Shown: positions 23,080 to 35,609 of the stretch, one piece after another | How positions within the stretch are numbered: position 1 is the stretch's first letter | How the letters are laid out: each line of letters begins with the position of its first letter | Origin: Perilla frutescens | Taxonomy: Eukaryota; Streptophyta; Magnoliopsida; Lamiales; Lamiaceae | DNA: 64,000 nucleotides | Direction: 5' to 3' | NCBI GenBank assembly: GCA_026008535.1 | Contig: BRKX01000012.1 | Span: 27,371,848-27,435,847 of the forward strand | Made by a program: the position numbers and the translations under genes | The notes under the pieces: model-generated | Databases searched by the model: none | Told to the model about the DNA's origin: nothing | The model's input: the letters and a program-made list of their open reading frames with translations, nothing else

Positions 23080-24240
23080 AAATAAAGAAATACACGATTG
23101 ACCGTGTAGTACACGGTCAACAGTGTAGAACGTGTGAAGTTTTTCTATCAGTACACGGTTGCACCAACCGTGTAGTACACGGTGCAGCGTGTAATTTTTT
23201 TATTTTTTTTAATTTCTCTATTTTTATTTTATTTTTCAATCGGCAACACGTATGTATGTCCATATACATGCTAATCTATTTCTAACATTTTACAATAAAA
23301 AAATTAATTTAAAACCTAATCATTTAAGAGATACAACTTTTTCCAATACGAAATATAATGCAATGTTGCGGATTATCACATTTCAACTAATGATTATGAT
23401 TATTTACAATATTTTTCCCATAAATGATAAAATTTAAACAATTTAAACCATAAAAAAAAAAAAAAAATTGGAACATACCTTGTAATGTTTTTTGCCTTTT
23501 CAATTTTCTCGTCCCCAGCTTTTCAACCAAAAAGCGTCCCAAACTTTTCGACCAAAGAATATAACAGATTTCAAATGCAAATTTTCCCCCAGTCAACAAC
23601 TATTATACTCATTTGGTGTGTGATATTTAATACAACTCATTTAAAATTCAACTACACATGATTGTGAGCATTGAATTGAAAAAATGAAATAAATTAAAAA
23701 AAATATTACATTTTCATTGAAATCCAACTACCCAAGACTGTGTGCATTGAAATGAAAAAATGAAATAAATTAAAAAAATTTACACGTTCACTAAATGTGT
23801 TAATTTGGCCGTGTACAACTGAACCGTGTAATTTACTTTTCGTCATGAGATGAATTATTTTGACGTGTACAAATTTGGCCGTGTACAAATGCTACTTTTT
23901 TAATTAGTTTGGCCGTGTACAACTTTGGCGGTGCCCACTGAACGTGTACAAATGAGCCAAGACTTTCACTTTTTTAATTAATTTGGCCGTGTACAACTTT
24001 GACGGAGCCCACTGAATTATTTTAGCCGTGTACAAATGAGTCAAGACTTTCACTTTTTTAATTAATTAATTTGGCTGTGTACAACTTTGACCGAGTTGCA
24101 ATATGGGACTTTTACTTTTTCAAATTTCATTAAGGGTAAATTAGACTTTTTCTATTATGTTTGGTTAGAAAAGAATTTTTTACAATGTTTGGTTAGAAAA
24201 TAAGTTTACAAGTTGCTTTTGGTTATTTTAATTTTCCTCC
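23080..24240. repeat. Right subterminal repeats and TIR of the MULE
   Basis: ACCGTGTAGTACACGGT occurs at about 23108 and 23167. GGCCGTGTACAACTTTG and GCCGTGTACAAATGAG units repeat at 23808-24085, separated by ACTTTTTTAATTA. The TIR proper covers about 24120-24240. Confidence 0.75.
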
Positions 24241-24250
24241 TGGTAATTAA

Positions 24251-26303
24251 TATGCCTAAATTTTTCATTTTAAAGGCCATTTTGAATTATAAATAAAAAT
24301 ATATTTTTGAGAGGTAAAATACAAATTTCATATATATATATATATATTGTAAACACCTTTATCTTTTTTTAGGAAGTAAAGTAAGGAAATAATTATGCTT
24401 CAATGAACAAATAAACATGTTATATGTATGCATTAGGAAAAAAAGAATGCCAAATAGTGTAGAGTTCTAGTAAAGAAATAAATGATATACATGCCGTCGC
24501 AACCATGTGGACTTGCGTATGTGATATTCCGACTCTTATGATATATTGATATTGCAAGCTAACTGAATGAATGATTTTGAACTTATAATTTACTTAGAAA
24601 AAAATTTCCCTCAAATTATAAAAATATACAAACACACATATAAGTAAAACAACCGCACGTATATATGAAACGGGTTCCAATTATCTGTATATTGTGCTTT
24701 AAATTTTATATTTATATGTTTTTGCATTACAATAACGCGATCTTGTGCAATATGCAAAAGCATTGATCTGAGGTGAAAATTTAAGGGTAAATAAACGTTA
24801 TTTTGATTGTAAGATTACATCTTTTGCCATCATTTATATAGTCATTTATTCATAATCTTCCCATAAATAATAACTATCAATTTTTATCTTTACTCCTGAA
24901 CTTAAATTCCACATTTAGATCAATTATAAAAGGTGGGAGGATTATGGTCCTTTTTTTTTGGTCGAGCGGATTATGTTATAAGTTAAATCACACACACACA
25001 CATATTCGGGTTTATAACTCTGACTTTATACCAAAAATATATTATCTACACATATAATATATTATTGCATGCTACATATATATGTGATTAAAAACACAAA
25101 ATTAATATGTGTTTTTTTTAGAAGGGAATATATAGTTTTTTTTTTTTTTTTTAATTTTAGTATGGCAATATTCTTTGGTTAGAATTGGATAACGTTTATT
25201 GACCACATTAACGATTTTATTTTTTGTTGTTTCGTGACTTTGTCCCCTATAAACAATTTATTATCATATTTATACGCATATATTATTTGATTGCAAAAAA
25301 AAAAAAAAAAAATGAGAATTGAAAGTAATTAACACCGCGTGTCCAGTAAAATTCACATGGCATAAAACAAAGTTTACCCATGGTGGGAATAAATTATTTA
25401 CTGTCAAAGTTACGAAGGCTATTAACTTTCACGATTAGGTTATAAAATGAAAATGGGATATTTAGGTTATCCAAAATTAAGAAAAGATAAGAAAAATATC
25501 ACACGAGATTTATAGTAAAATATCCTCTCTCGAAGCACGATCTCTATTTCATATTTATTCTAAAAATGTAACCAAACGTGACCTAAATTCATTATTTTTC
25601 TTTATGTTTAATAGAAAAAAAAATGTCACCCACGATTATATGTTTCATTTTACTTTTAAAATACACAAATATTATTTCGCATCCATTTCGTGCTGGTGTT
25701 ATAAATTTAATAAATACGGTTCAAAATAGCAAAACTTTCCCAAAATTTATATTTGATTTTTAGTCGGATAATTTAGTGATTGTGATATTACCAACCATTT
25801 GAAAGTCACCTTTTGAGTGTTGTTGGAATTTTCAAAGGCAATAAATTAAAAAAATGGCATCAAATTATACACATGCGTTGCGATATAGGTTGGGTCTAGA
25901 TAAAAGTTAGGACCAATATAGTTGTCTAGTACTAAACCAATATCTCCATTTCCCATTTTTCCGCCATATATATATATATATATATCATTATTACATTTTT
26001 TCTTTAATACACAATATTAATTGATAATTAATAATATCATATCCACTTCTATTTTAGTCCGCTGTATCACTAATGACGTAATATTGTCATATATAAATAT
26101 TTAAACTCGGATGTGAATTAATTATAATTATGAATCGTACATCCTAAACTAGTTATTATCATAAACAGATAAAATTTCGATTGTTGGCGCATCATGCTCA
26201 TGCATACGGTGAGTAATGAAATTATTCTGAATACGAAAGAAAAAAAAAACAAGGGAAATTAAAGTATTTTTGAAAATAAAGAAAATGTGAAGGAAAATAG
26301 GGC
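24251..26303. other. AT-rich intergenic region upstream of the host gene
   Basis: Contains short TA repeats (24332-24350, 25967-25985), a CA run (24990-25003) and poly(A)/poly(T) tracts (25138, 25296). No coding frame or element ends were identified. Confidence 0.5.
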
Positions 26304-26310
26304 TATAAAA
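26304..26310 (+). promoter_or_regulatory. Candidate TATA box of the vasculin-like gene
   Basis: TATAAAA lies upstream of a CT/GA-rich leader (CACAGACAGAGAGAAACACAC). A start site about 30 bases downstream, near 26335-26345, would precede the coding start by about 1.1 kb including any 5' UTR intron. Confidence 0.4.
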
Positions 26311-26334
26311 CTGACTTTCTCCACAACCTATTAA

Positions 26335-27468
26335 AACACAGACAGAGAGAAACACACAACTTCCTCAAAATACAAACGCATATACATACAAAATCTCTAT
26401 ATCTAATTTCTCTTGTCAAATTTAGGCAGATTTAATCTTTTCTCCTTCATCACACTTTGCTACGCAGTTAGCACAAGAGCGAGAAATTGGGCGTAACTTG
26501 TTTTTATTTTTTTTTTTAAAGGAGAAATTATCGATTAACATATTTATTTACAGACTCTGAAACGACATAAAAGGACTCAGCGGCGGCGAGTGCAGAGAAG
26601 TAGGGTTTCCCCCCTCATAAAGGCGACTATTGAGGGTATAGATTTCTAGTTTTTCAATTATAATCCAGAAAAATCGGGCTCAGTCTAATTCTTTAGTCAT
26701 TGATATAAATATATATACAAGGACTGTTTCTGTTTTTTTTGGGGATTTTTGCGTGTTACTGGACTCGTCAAACCCTAGGGATTTTTTGTGTTCAATTGTT
26801 GGATGGATTTTAGAGAATAGGGTTTGGTTAACTCTGCTTCTATTCACATTCTTTGTGAAGGATTATTCTGTTTTGGGGTTGTATGTGCTTAGAGTGGTGT
26901 GAGATTTTAGTGGGCTTTGTTAATTTGATTGCTGCTGAGATATTTGGGGTGGTCTTGGCTTGATTTTCTTGAGTGCCAAGGCCTTCAGAAGCTGTTACTG
27001 AAGCCTTTTCTGCAGCGAAGGGGTGTATGAGTTTGGTTTTTTCTGATTGATTGTAGCTGTGGAGGAGTTCTTGATTGACTTGATATATTATATATATTGG
27101 ACAGACCGAAACCCTAGTTGCCTGTATTGTGCCATTCAGATTTGTTGATTTGAGTCCGTGTTTTCTTGAGGACTAGGTGACATGGTTTTTTGAATTCCCT
27201 GTTGTTTGGAATTATTGCTGATGAGTATTGGATAAGGTGATTGGGGTATCCAGGTGGAGACTAACAGAATAGGATTAGTGTGAAGGGAATTTATTACTCA
27301 GTATAGAGTTTAGTTTAAATTTTCGTGACAATGGACGTTCGATTTTGTCCGGTAGTGGAAATGCGGAATAATTGGCAGTAGTTGTGGAAGTGGATGCATA
27401 GTCATTAAGAAAAAAAGTCATTTTCTCTTCATCTAGTGTTGCACACATTATAATGTTTGGCGCTAGTT
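26335..27468 (+). other. Putative 5' UTR region of the vasculin-like gene
   Basis: T-rich transcribed-looking sequence with GGCGGCGAGTGCAGAGAAG near 26580. A 5' UTR intron is likely (possible donor at about 26636, GGTATAG; acceptor not resolved). Several short upstream ATGs occur, so either splicing or upstream frames must be dealt with. Confidence 0.4.
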
Positions 27469-30400
27469 ATGGAAAGAAGTGAACCCACATTAGTACCTGA
27501 ATGGTTGAAGAACTCTGGAAGCCTGAATGGTGGCAGCTCTATATCAAATTCAGGTAACCTCATTGTTTTTTACCCAATCTATTTTATCAAACATTTATAG
27601 TCCCCTGTTTGTTTTGATTTTCTGATCATGTTTTTATTGTTTAGATGATCAAACCTCATCGAAGCTTGCAAGAAATAAGTCATTTGGGAATAGTAATGGT
27701 CCTGAATCTGGACGATCTTTTAGTTCCGACAGAACAACCTCTTCATATTTCCGTCGAAGTACTAGTGGTAATGGCTCTGGTCATCTGAGGTCTCATAGTA
27801 GTTTTGGTAGGCAACATGATAGGGATTGGGAAAGGAATACATATGATTCTCGTGACAGGGACAAATCAATTATGGGAGACCGTCGTCACCGGGACTTCTC
27901 AGATGGATCAGGAACCATCTTGTTGAGTAAATACGAGAGGGATGGGGTCAGGCGTTCTCATTCAATGGTGTCCGGAAAAAATGCAGACACGTGGCATAAG
28001 AAACTTGTAACTGATTTTAGCACTACAGGTGGAGCTAATGCCAATGGTTTACTTATGAAGAGCGGTTCCATTGGTGGAGTGAAGAAAACATTTCGTGAAA
28101 GAGATTTTCCATCATTGGGAGCAGAAGAAAGAACAGTTATTCCTGAGGTTGGAAGAGTCCCATCTCCTGGCTTGAGTTCTGCTATTCAGAGCTTACCTAT
28201 AGGCTCCTCAACTATTGTCAATGGCGAAAAATGGACTTCTGCTTTGGCAGAGGCTCCTGTTTTAGTTGGAAGCAATGGTAATGGCATCTCACCTGTGCTG
28301 CAAGCAGCTACATCAAGTTCTGCATCTGTGGCTTTGGGCACAACCACCGGTCTCAATATGGCAGAAGCTGTAGCTCAGGCTCCTAATCGTGGTCAAACTA
28401 CTCCAATGGTGGGTTTCATTGTCTTTATTATTAGGATTAGGATTATATGTAAGTTTGCTAATAGAATGATTCTCAATTTTGTTTCTTATAGTTATCTGTG
28501 GGAACTCAGAGACTTGAAGAACTGGCCATCAAGCAATCTAGGCAATTAATTCCTGTGATGCCATCAACGCCAAAAACGTTGGTGAGGCTCATTGTTCCTG
28601 GCTTGCAAATTTATTACAAGACATAGTTTGTCTTTTATATGTAATATTTTTGTCTGTTATGTTTCCTTTTGTAAGCTGTGCAAGAATCAACAGAATAATG
28701 AGGGAAACATTCTCGTTCAGGATGTACCAGAAGCAAATTCAAATCTTCATAACAGACAAAGCCCCTAATTAATCTTGACCTGCATGACGTTACTATTTTA
28801 TTGTTAACTGGTGTATATTCTTCAGTTTTTTGGTGCTCTGTCAACCCTTTTGCCCATCATGAACTAGTTAATTATATATCAGTAAATTGTATGGGAAATA
28901 TCTTTTATGTCTTGAATGCTCCATGTTTCTAGAATGAACTTGTGGTAGGCATATGCATGGTGTTCTTTTTTGTGTATGTGTCTAGCGTTTTTTCTCTTTT
29001 GGTTGTTTCCAATGAGCCAAATTGGTATTTTGATAAAGAAACTCAAGGAAGGTATGGTGCAGACTGCAGAGCCTTTATACACTGACTGGCAATTGTTGTT
29101 TGTGGATAGGCAGATAGTTAAAGATTTTGTAATTTGACTAAAAGAACAATATATAGATGGACATCTCATAACTATTACACCATCTTGATTTTTGAGGGCA
29201 TCTTTTGTTTTTTAATGCTTGGTAATTGGTTTTTGCTTCATTTGACATGTGTATTTATAATCTTAATGACTTGATGTGAAAAAATAGTTGATGAGACAAA
29301 ATAGCATTAGAGTTGGTTCATTAATTTCAACTTTTCCTATTGATCAACTTATTTTCTCGGTAATTGTGGTCATGTTTTCACACGTCTATGCAGTGTTGTC
29401 CTAGTGGGCTGAATCCATGTTCACTGTGTATTCCTGATAATTTGAATTTACAATTAGATGAAGATTTTTTTTTGAATTTTCTGCATTCGCGAGATACCCC
29501 ACCCAGTTTTTTGTAAAATCATGGAGATGAGATTTTTGCTCCTGTATGTCCTATGTTGATATAACTACTTAAGGAAAGTGCCTAACTTAAAGTTCTGGTC
29601 GATCCATGCCAAACTGAATGGTCATTAGTGCATACTAGATATGTTTCAGCAAATATCTTGTATTTTCCTACCTATGTCGAGCAATGCTTGGATTCTGGGC
29701 GTCCTTCGTCAAATTAGTAGTCTGAACGTTTAGCCTATTGGCATTCAAATTTAGTTAGAGACTTCTCAGTGGGCGAATCAATTGAAGATGGGGTCTTACT
29801 TTTTTTGTTGTTGTTTAGGGTGTCCATTATTGATGCAGAATGCAGAAGATACATGCGTTGTGGAATTATTGATGTTTTTAAATGGATTGAGGTCTCACGA
29901 CCACTTTCATTATATTTGGTTTTGAATGTTATTTTGTCATAATATTCAGCAGTGGCTAAAATCGTGCTGGTCTGTTGAAATTGCATATTCTAAATAGGGA
30001 AATATCCGATACTTTTTCTTCCATTACTCTAGTAATGTTTGTTGGAGATTGGAAAGAATGTTTGTAAACATTAAACTATGAACTGATTGGGCTCCTGATT
30101 TAGATATTAATATTTTCTGGTAGGATCAAAGGTGACCACCGGCTATCATTGTATCTTTTGACCCCTTACTTGTTGGGTTTGTTCCATGATATAAGCTGAA
30201 TTTTAAAAGTTTGTTTACTACGCGGCTAACTCTGATGGATAATGAATTGTACCTTTGATATGCATTGTTTGAAAAAATTGAGCAGTTATTGTTGTTAATT
30301 AGTTTTGTGTATATTACTTTATAATGGTCCTAACCATACTGATATTTGGTGCAGGTCTTCAGTTCTTCTGATAAACAGAAAAATAAGGTGGTTGGGCCTG

Positions 30401-31336
30401 TGAAGGGTGATGTTTCAAAAGCATCAAATGTGGGAAAGCTCCATGTTCTTAAGCCAGCACGGGAAAAGAATGTTACCACTCCTACTATGAAGGACAGCTT
30501 GAGCCCGACAAGTGGTAGCAAACTTGTGAGTTCTACACTTGCTGCTCCATCTGTTTCTGGATCCGCAGCAACTAGGGGCCCTACCAACAACCCAGTCCAT
30601 GACCGCAAGCCTGTATTTACTGTGCTTGAAAAAAAACCTTCTTCCCATGCTCAGAGTCGTAATGAATTTTTCAACTCAGTGCGGAAGAAATCTATGGAGA
30701 ATTCTTCTTCTATTGCTGATTCACCCACATCAAACTCCTCATATGTCCTGGAGACCAGCACTACTATTTCACCGTCCTTTTCAGAAAAGGCTGAAATGGA
30801 GGTTGTGTGTGCTGATACTTGTCAGGCTGGTGATACTTCCTTAACTGTAAACTTGGGTGGGGACAGGTTGTCTGAGAACAGAGGCGACACAATGCAAAAT
30901 AGTGATGCTTGTGATGTGCAGAAGCATGTTAGCAATGGAAAGACGCACCCTAGCTTGGATCTTATATTTTCAGAGGAGGAAGAGGCTGCATTCCTACGTT
31001 CTATGGGATGGGAGGAAAATGATGCTGATGAGGATGAGGGTGGTCTTACTGAAGAGGAAATCAATGCTTTCTTGAAGAATGTTACTAAGGTACTTGATGC
31101 CTCTGAAGTAAATTTGTATCAGTGTACTTAATTAGTGTTGATAGTTTATGCGCTGTATACTTGATTACTTAATACTTGTTACTGAAACAATTGTTACTTT
31201 TATGTTACAGTACTTCAATTCAAAGCCATCCCTCAAAATCCTTAAAGGAGCACAACCAAAAATCTTTCCATTCGACTCACATATTGGGGGCATTTCTGCT
31301 GGATTGAGTTCTACTGACGCCAAGCTGGAATCTTGA
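27469..31336 (+). CDS. Vasculin-like host protein, 599 aa, five coding exons
   Basis: Joined exons 27469-27553, 27645-28408, 28492-28581, 30355-31089 and 31211-31336 give an uninterrupted 1800-nt frame with GT-AG introns; the third intron is 1.77 kb. The start MERSEPTLVPEWLKNSG is the natural one. The N-terminal third is Ser/Arg/Gly/Asp-rich and probably disordered (SSYFRRSSTSGNGSGHLRSH, RDWERNTYDSRDRDKS). A FRERDFPSLGAEE motif sits near residue 190. The C-terminal region has SEEEEAAFLRSMGWEEN then LTEEEINAFLKN, resembling the conserved C-terminal motif of vasculin (GC-rich promoter-binding protein 1). It ends SSTDAKLES. A nuclear RNA or promoter-binding role is inference from that likeness. 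The frame is intact, unlike everything else coding in the window. Confidence 0.88.
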
Positions 31337-32224
31337 TTTGCTGAGTTTTACGGAGATCCTTGTATGATGCAGGCCCTTTTTCTTTCTTGTTTCGATTGTG
31401 GAAAACATACAGTGGTGGCGACCAAGCATGTATTTGCAAGAAGTAGAATGCTTCGATAGTTTTGGTGTTTCGTGGAAGTGGCTGCATAGGAATAAGTTAC
31501 TGATGATTATTTCTAATGACCGGTTGCCCTTGGTGGGCATTAGAGTTTTTCATAAGGTCAAAAAAATTAGTGAAAAGAATAGAAATAGGTTTTTATGATC
31601 GACTTAACAGTGTTTGCCTTTTTCAAAATAGGGAAATATCGTTTCTTTTGTCGAGGGGAAAAGATCATTCATCTCTGCCTTTTTACATTTTTCTCTTCAT
31701 TTTCGACTGAATTCTATCTTTTAATTTCATCTTATCAGCAGCTTTCTTTGCTTCAGAATGAAGTTTACAATCTCAATCGCTCATGCTTCGATTCAAAATA
31801 TTCAAATGGTCATTCATTTTGTATGTGAGTATGTGCAGGAATGCTTAACTAGACATGGAAATTTGCGCGTCAGCAAATTTTTCATGTGAGATTGTTTATT
31901 TCAGCGAGGATGGAATTTGGTATTGGATACTATTAAATTACAGACTTGTGGGGGTGTTTTAGTTTTGTATTTGATTTTCTAACTATACTCCATCCCTCCT
32001 ATATTCATTATTCCAAGTTTCCAACATTTCAAATTTTGGAAATACTACTTTTTTTTTTGACTATTAATTTATAATAACGTGCTTTCGTGGTCGTTTCAAG
32101 ACAATATAACTACTTAAATTGTGTTTGCGATGTAGTTTACACCATTTTATGATTTCCCTACTCGATCATTTCTTTTCTTTGTTTCGTGCTAAAAGTGATG
32201 GGAATTTACTTTAGAACAAAAAAT

Positions 32225-32227
<3 letters not shown>
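31337..32227 (+). other. 3' UTR and downstream sequence of the host gene
   Basis: T-rich sequence after the TGA at 31334-31336, with short open frames that overlap but show no domain. The poly(A) site is not determined. From 31985 ACTCCATCCCTCCTATATTC resembles one end of a Stowaway-type MITE, but no matching second end was found. Confidence 0.4.

Positions 32228-32292
<65 letters not shown>
32228..32292. repeat. (ATA)n microsatellite
   Basis: An uninterrupted run of about 21 ATA/TAA units. Confidence 0.95.
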
Positions 32293-32293
<1 letters not shown>

Positions 32294-32691
32294 TAGCATC
32301 AAAATACAATAAGAAAAGTACTAACATTACATTCAATAAGATTCGCCTTCACGTTCTTATACGAAGCTAGTCATCATTTGAACCAAACTCTCTCTCTATA
32401 TATATATCATCAATTCTCCTGTACACTATATGCACATCATATGGTCAACGCATTGATCCGGTCAACACGTTGACCAAAAAAATTGTTAAAACATGTGCTA
32501 TTTTTTAGGAATACAAGTGATACTTTTTAGTATTACGGTTGATATTGATTTTAACTATCTTTTTTTTTGGCCGATACTTCTTTAAGGATACATGTAATAT
32601 TTTTGGGCTTTTGAGTGATACTTTTTAGTGTTACAGTTGATACTGATTTTAACGATTTTTTTGGTCAATCCATTGGTCAACTCAAATAATC

Positions 32692-33038
32692 TATTGCACA
32701 TTTGGTGTTACATTCCCTATTGCATATTTGATTATTTTATTTTATTTTTTCATTTTTTTTATCAATTTCAATTTTTTATGCTTTAGTTTCATTTTAAACT
32801 TATTATTTAGGATTTATCATACCTAATTAAAATGCATTATAATTTTGTTGTATTTAATTTTCAATTTTTTAGTTTTTACTAAAAAGTTATATTAAACCCT
32901 AATTGGTTAGGATGAACCCTAAATATGTGTAAAATTAAACAAAATCATAATAAATTGAAATCAAATAAAAAAATTGAAAAAATAAATTAAAACAACGAGT
33001 ACGCAATAGAGAATGCAACACCAAATATGGAACAAACG
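32692..33038. mobile_element. MITE-like element, family A copy 2
   Basis: Left CATTTGGTGTTACATTCCCTATTGC and the reverse complement of the right end (ATTTGGTGTTGCATTCTCTATTGC) form TIRs of about 25-60 bases. The centre has AAACCCTAATTGG and ATGAACCCTAAA as in 17110-17465. Confidence 0.65.
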
Positions 33039-34025
33039 ATTTCATATACGCGTTACCTGTCTGATGTGCACTTAGTATACACAAGACCTACCCTAGATAT
33101 ATTGGTGGCTTGGATACTCGGATTGGCCAAGAGAAGTTTTTTTCTTCACGTAAAAATCGTTTTCTTTAATTATTATTTTTTCTTTCTAGGATATTTTTAG
33201 TACCTTTTTCATTTGATTTTGGTTATATAATATTTCATTTATCTATTCGAATAGATATTATAGTTGAATTATACGACTTCTTAATTTGACTTAATTAGAT
33301 GCCTGGTAGAGCTAAGATATAGGTCCTTGGGCCGAAGCTAACAACACAAAGTGTTTTAACATATTTTCAACTTAGCATTATGGACCTCTCTCACAATAAT
33401 AGGGCATATATTCAAAATTATGGCAATCTTAGATTTACTTAAGTTTCTTATTACCATTTAATTAAGGACTAATTGCAGTTTTCAATCCGTTTCAACGTAA
33501 AATTTCTATTAACACACACCCTACTCCATATGAATAATAATTTATTTTATACATTGAGGTAAAATTCTAACAAAATTATTTTTATTTTTGAGTTGGGAGA
33601 ACTGGGGAACGAAAACGGTGGATTTCTCCCGACCTCTCATTTTTACACGGAGATCTTTACCGTTTAGATGTTCCCATAGGAGATTCCTAGCATAATTAAT
33701 TAATTAATTAATTAATTAATTATCACTCTTATCTAATTCATGATTTCAACCAAAAAACTCAGTCTTCGAGCCTCTATTATAAACAAAGAAAATTCGAACC
33801 CTAGTGTAATTATTACGATAGAAATTTTGTGATGGCTATTATGACTAAGATCCACATAGTATTACTATTCGAAGTTAATTTAGATGGGTAGTGCTATTTT
33901 TTCTCTTTCTTTTATACTTTCGTAATTATCTTGTATTGTTGCTTATATATTATTAGATATTATAGACTCATATTCATTATATTTTTTTTTTCATGAAATG
34001 TTTTTGTAGTTGAATTAGATCTCTA
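33039..34025. other. AT-rich intergenic with a (TTAA)n tract
   Basis: No gene. An uninterrupted TAAT/TTAA repeat of about 30 bases lies at 33692-33722. Confidence 0.6.
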
Positions 34026-34028
34026 TAA

Positions 34029-34874
34029 GGCCATCTCCAACAGTCTATACTATAATACAACATCACTATCATTAAAATGCAGCAGATTCTCAATTTCATA
34101 TCCAACAGTTTGCACTATAATTCTACACCAAAAGAGAATATTCTACAATATTCCATCTATTTCATTTACAATCATTATTTTATAATTAATAACATATAAT
34201 GATTTATGAAATTTCATTTAATGGATATCTACATTTAAATTCAAATTTTCATAATAATTATGAAAATATTTTTTTAAAAAATATATTTGAATTAATATAA
34301 AATAAAAATATGATTCATTAAAATATTACAAAACAAATATAAAATTACATGATAATATATTCTAATTCTCCGAATTAGAATATTCCTCCCACAAATGATC
34401 AAATAATGCATGCATGTGTATTCTAAAGTTTGTATCCTTTTATTTTATTTTATGTGTATTTTTATGTTTTTATTTCATGTACTTTTATCTATTTTATTAT
34501 TTTTATGTAGGTTTATTATTGGTGTAATTTTATTTATTTTAGTATTTTTTATTACTGGTCTAATTTTTATCTAATTTAATTTTATGTATCAACATTTGTA
34601 TTTAATTAAATTTATCATATATAACAAATTTTAATATTAATTACAACATATTATTTAAAATACAATACAAATAACATACACAAAATATAAAAAATACAAC
34701 ACTAAACAAAATATAACATAAAAAGAAAATAAAAAAATATATAAAAATTTTTGCCGTCGATGAGAGAGGGGCGGTAAATATACCTCTCCCCTAAAATGCC
34801 GTTGGACATGCTGACCCGTTGGAGGAGTTTTTTACTGCATTTTAGTGAAATGGCGTCTCCAAAAGGAGACGCCC
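34029..34874. mobile_element. Harbinger/Tourist-like element, tandem copy A
   Basis: Begins GGCCATCTCCAACAGTC and ends GGAGACGCCC (reverse complement GGGCGTCTCC), flanked by TAA at 34026-34028 and 34875-34877. 846 bp, no transposase; near the 3' end a GC-rich segment reads GCCGTCGATGAGAGAGGGGCGG. A TIR of the CATCTCCAAC type with a TAA/TTA duplication fits PIF/Harbinger-derived elements. Confidence 0.75.
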
Positions 34875-34877
34875 TAA

Positions 34878-35606
34878 GGCCATCTCCAACAGTCTGCACT
34901 ATAATACAACATCACTATCACTAAAATGCAGCAGATTCTCAGTTTCATCTCTAACAGTTTGCACTATAATTCTACACCAAAAGATAATATTCCAGAATAT
35001 TCCTTTTATTTCATTTACAATTATTATTTTATAATTGATAACATATAATGATTTATGAAATTTCATTTAATGAATATCTAGATTTAAATTCAAATTTTCA
35101 TAATAATTATGAAAATATTTTTTTAACAAATATATTTGTTTTTTTAATGTACTTTTATCTATTTTAGTATTTTTATGTATTATTAGAGAAATATTTGTAT
35201 CTTTTTATTTTATTTTATGCGTATTTTCATGTACTTTTATCTATTTTCCGTATTTTTATGTAGTTTTATTGTTGGTGTAATTTTATTTATTTTAGTATTT
35301 TTTATTGTTGGCCTAATTTTTATTTAATTTTAATTTTATGTATCAACATTTGTATTTAATTAAATTTATCATATATAATAAATTTTAATATTAATTATAA
35401 CACATTATTTAAAATACAATACAAATAACATACACAAAATACAAAACAAGATAATAAACAAAATATAACAAAAAAAAAATAATAAAACATTTGCCGTTGG
35501 GGAGAGAGGGACGGTAATTCCCTCAAAATAGCACCCATGATGCCGCCACTGTTGGAGACACTTTTGGCAGCAAAATAGTGAAATGGCGCAGGCGTTGGAG
35601 ATGCTC
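34878..35606. mobile_element. Harbinger/Tourist-like element, tandem copy B
   Basis: Same orientation as copy A: begins GGCCATCTCCAACAGTCTGC, ends GCGTTGGAGATGCTC, with TAA at 34875-34877 and 35607-35609. 729 bp. Internal sequence matches copy A in long blocks (TAATACAACATCACTATCA, AAAATGCAGCAGATTCTCA). Confidence 0.78.
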
Positions 35607-35609
35607 TAA

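Larger units (their letters stand above)
19162..24240. mobile_element. Mutator-like element with DUF1985 and MuDR remnants
   Basis: A 5079-bp element bounded by the 10-bp direct repeat TGGTAATTAA (19152-19161 and 24241-24250), within the 9-11 bp range of Mutator target duplications. Terminal arms are imperfect inverted repeats: left AACTTGTAATTTTTTTTTC, AAACATTG, ATTCTTTTCTAAC, CCTTAAT; the reverse complement of the right arm has AACTTGTAAACTTATTTTC, AAACATTG, ATTCTTTTCTAAC, CCTTAAT. Subterminal regions are rich in GTGTACA and ACACGG words in opposite orientations. Inside are a plus-strand DUF1985 remnant and a convergent minus-strand MuDR N-terminal remnant, with no DDE catalytic domain. Non-autonomous. 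Confidence 0.8.

Noticed and set aside
31985..32220. Second Stowaway MITE near the host gene 3' end
   Set aside because: One end resembles a MITE terminus but no matching inverted end or TA duplication was found.
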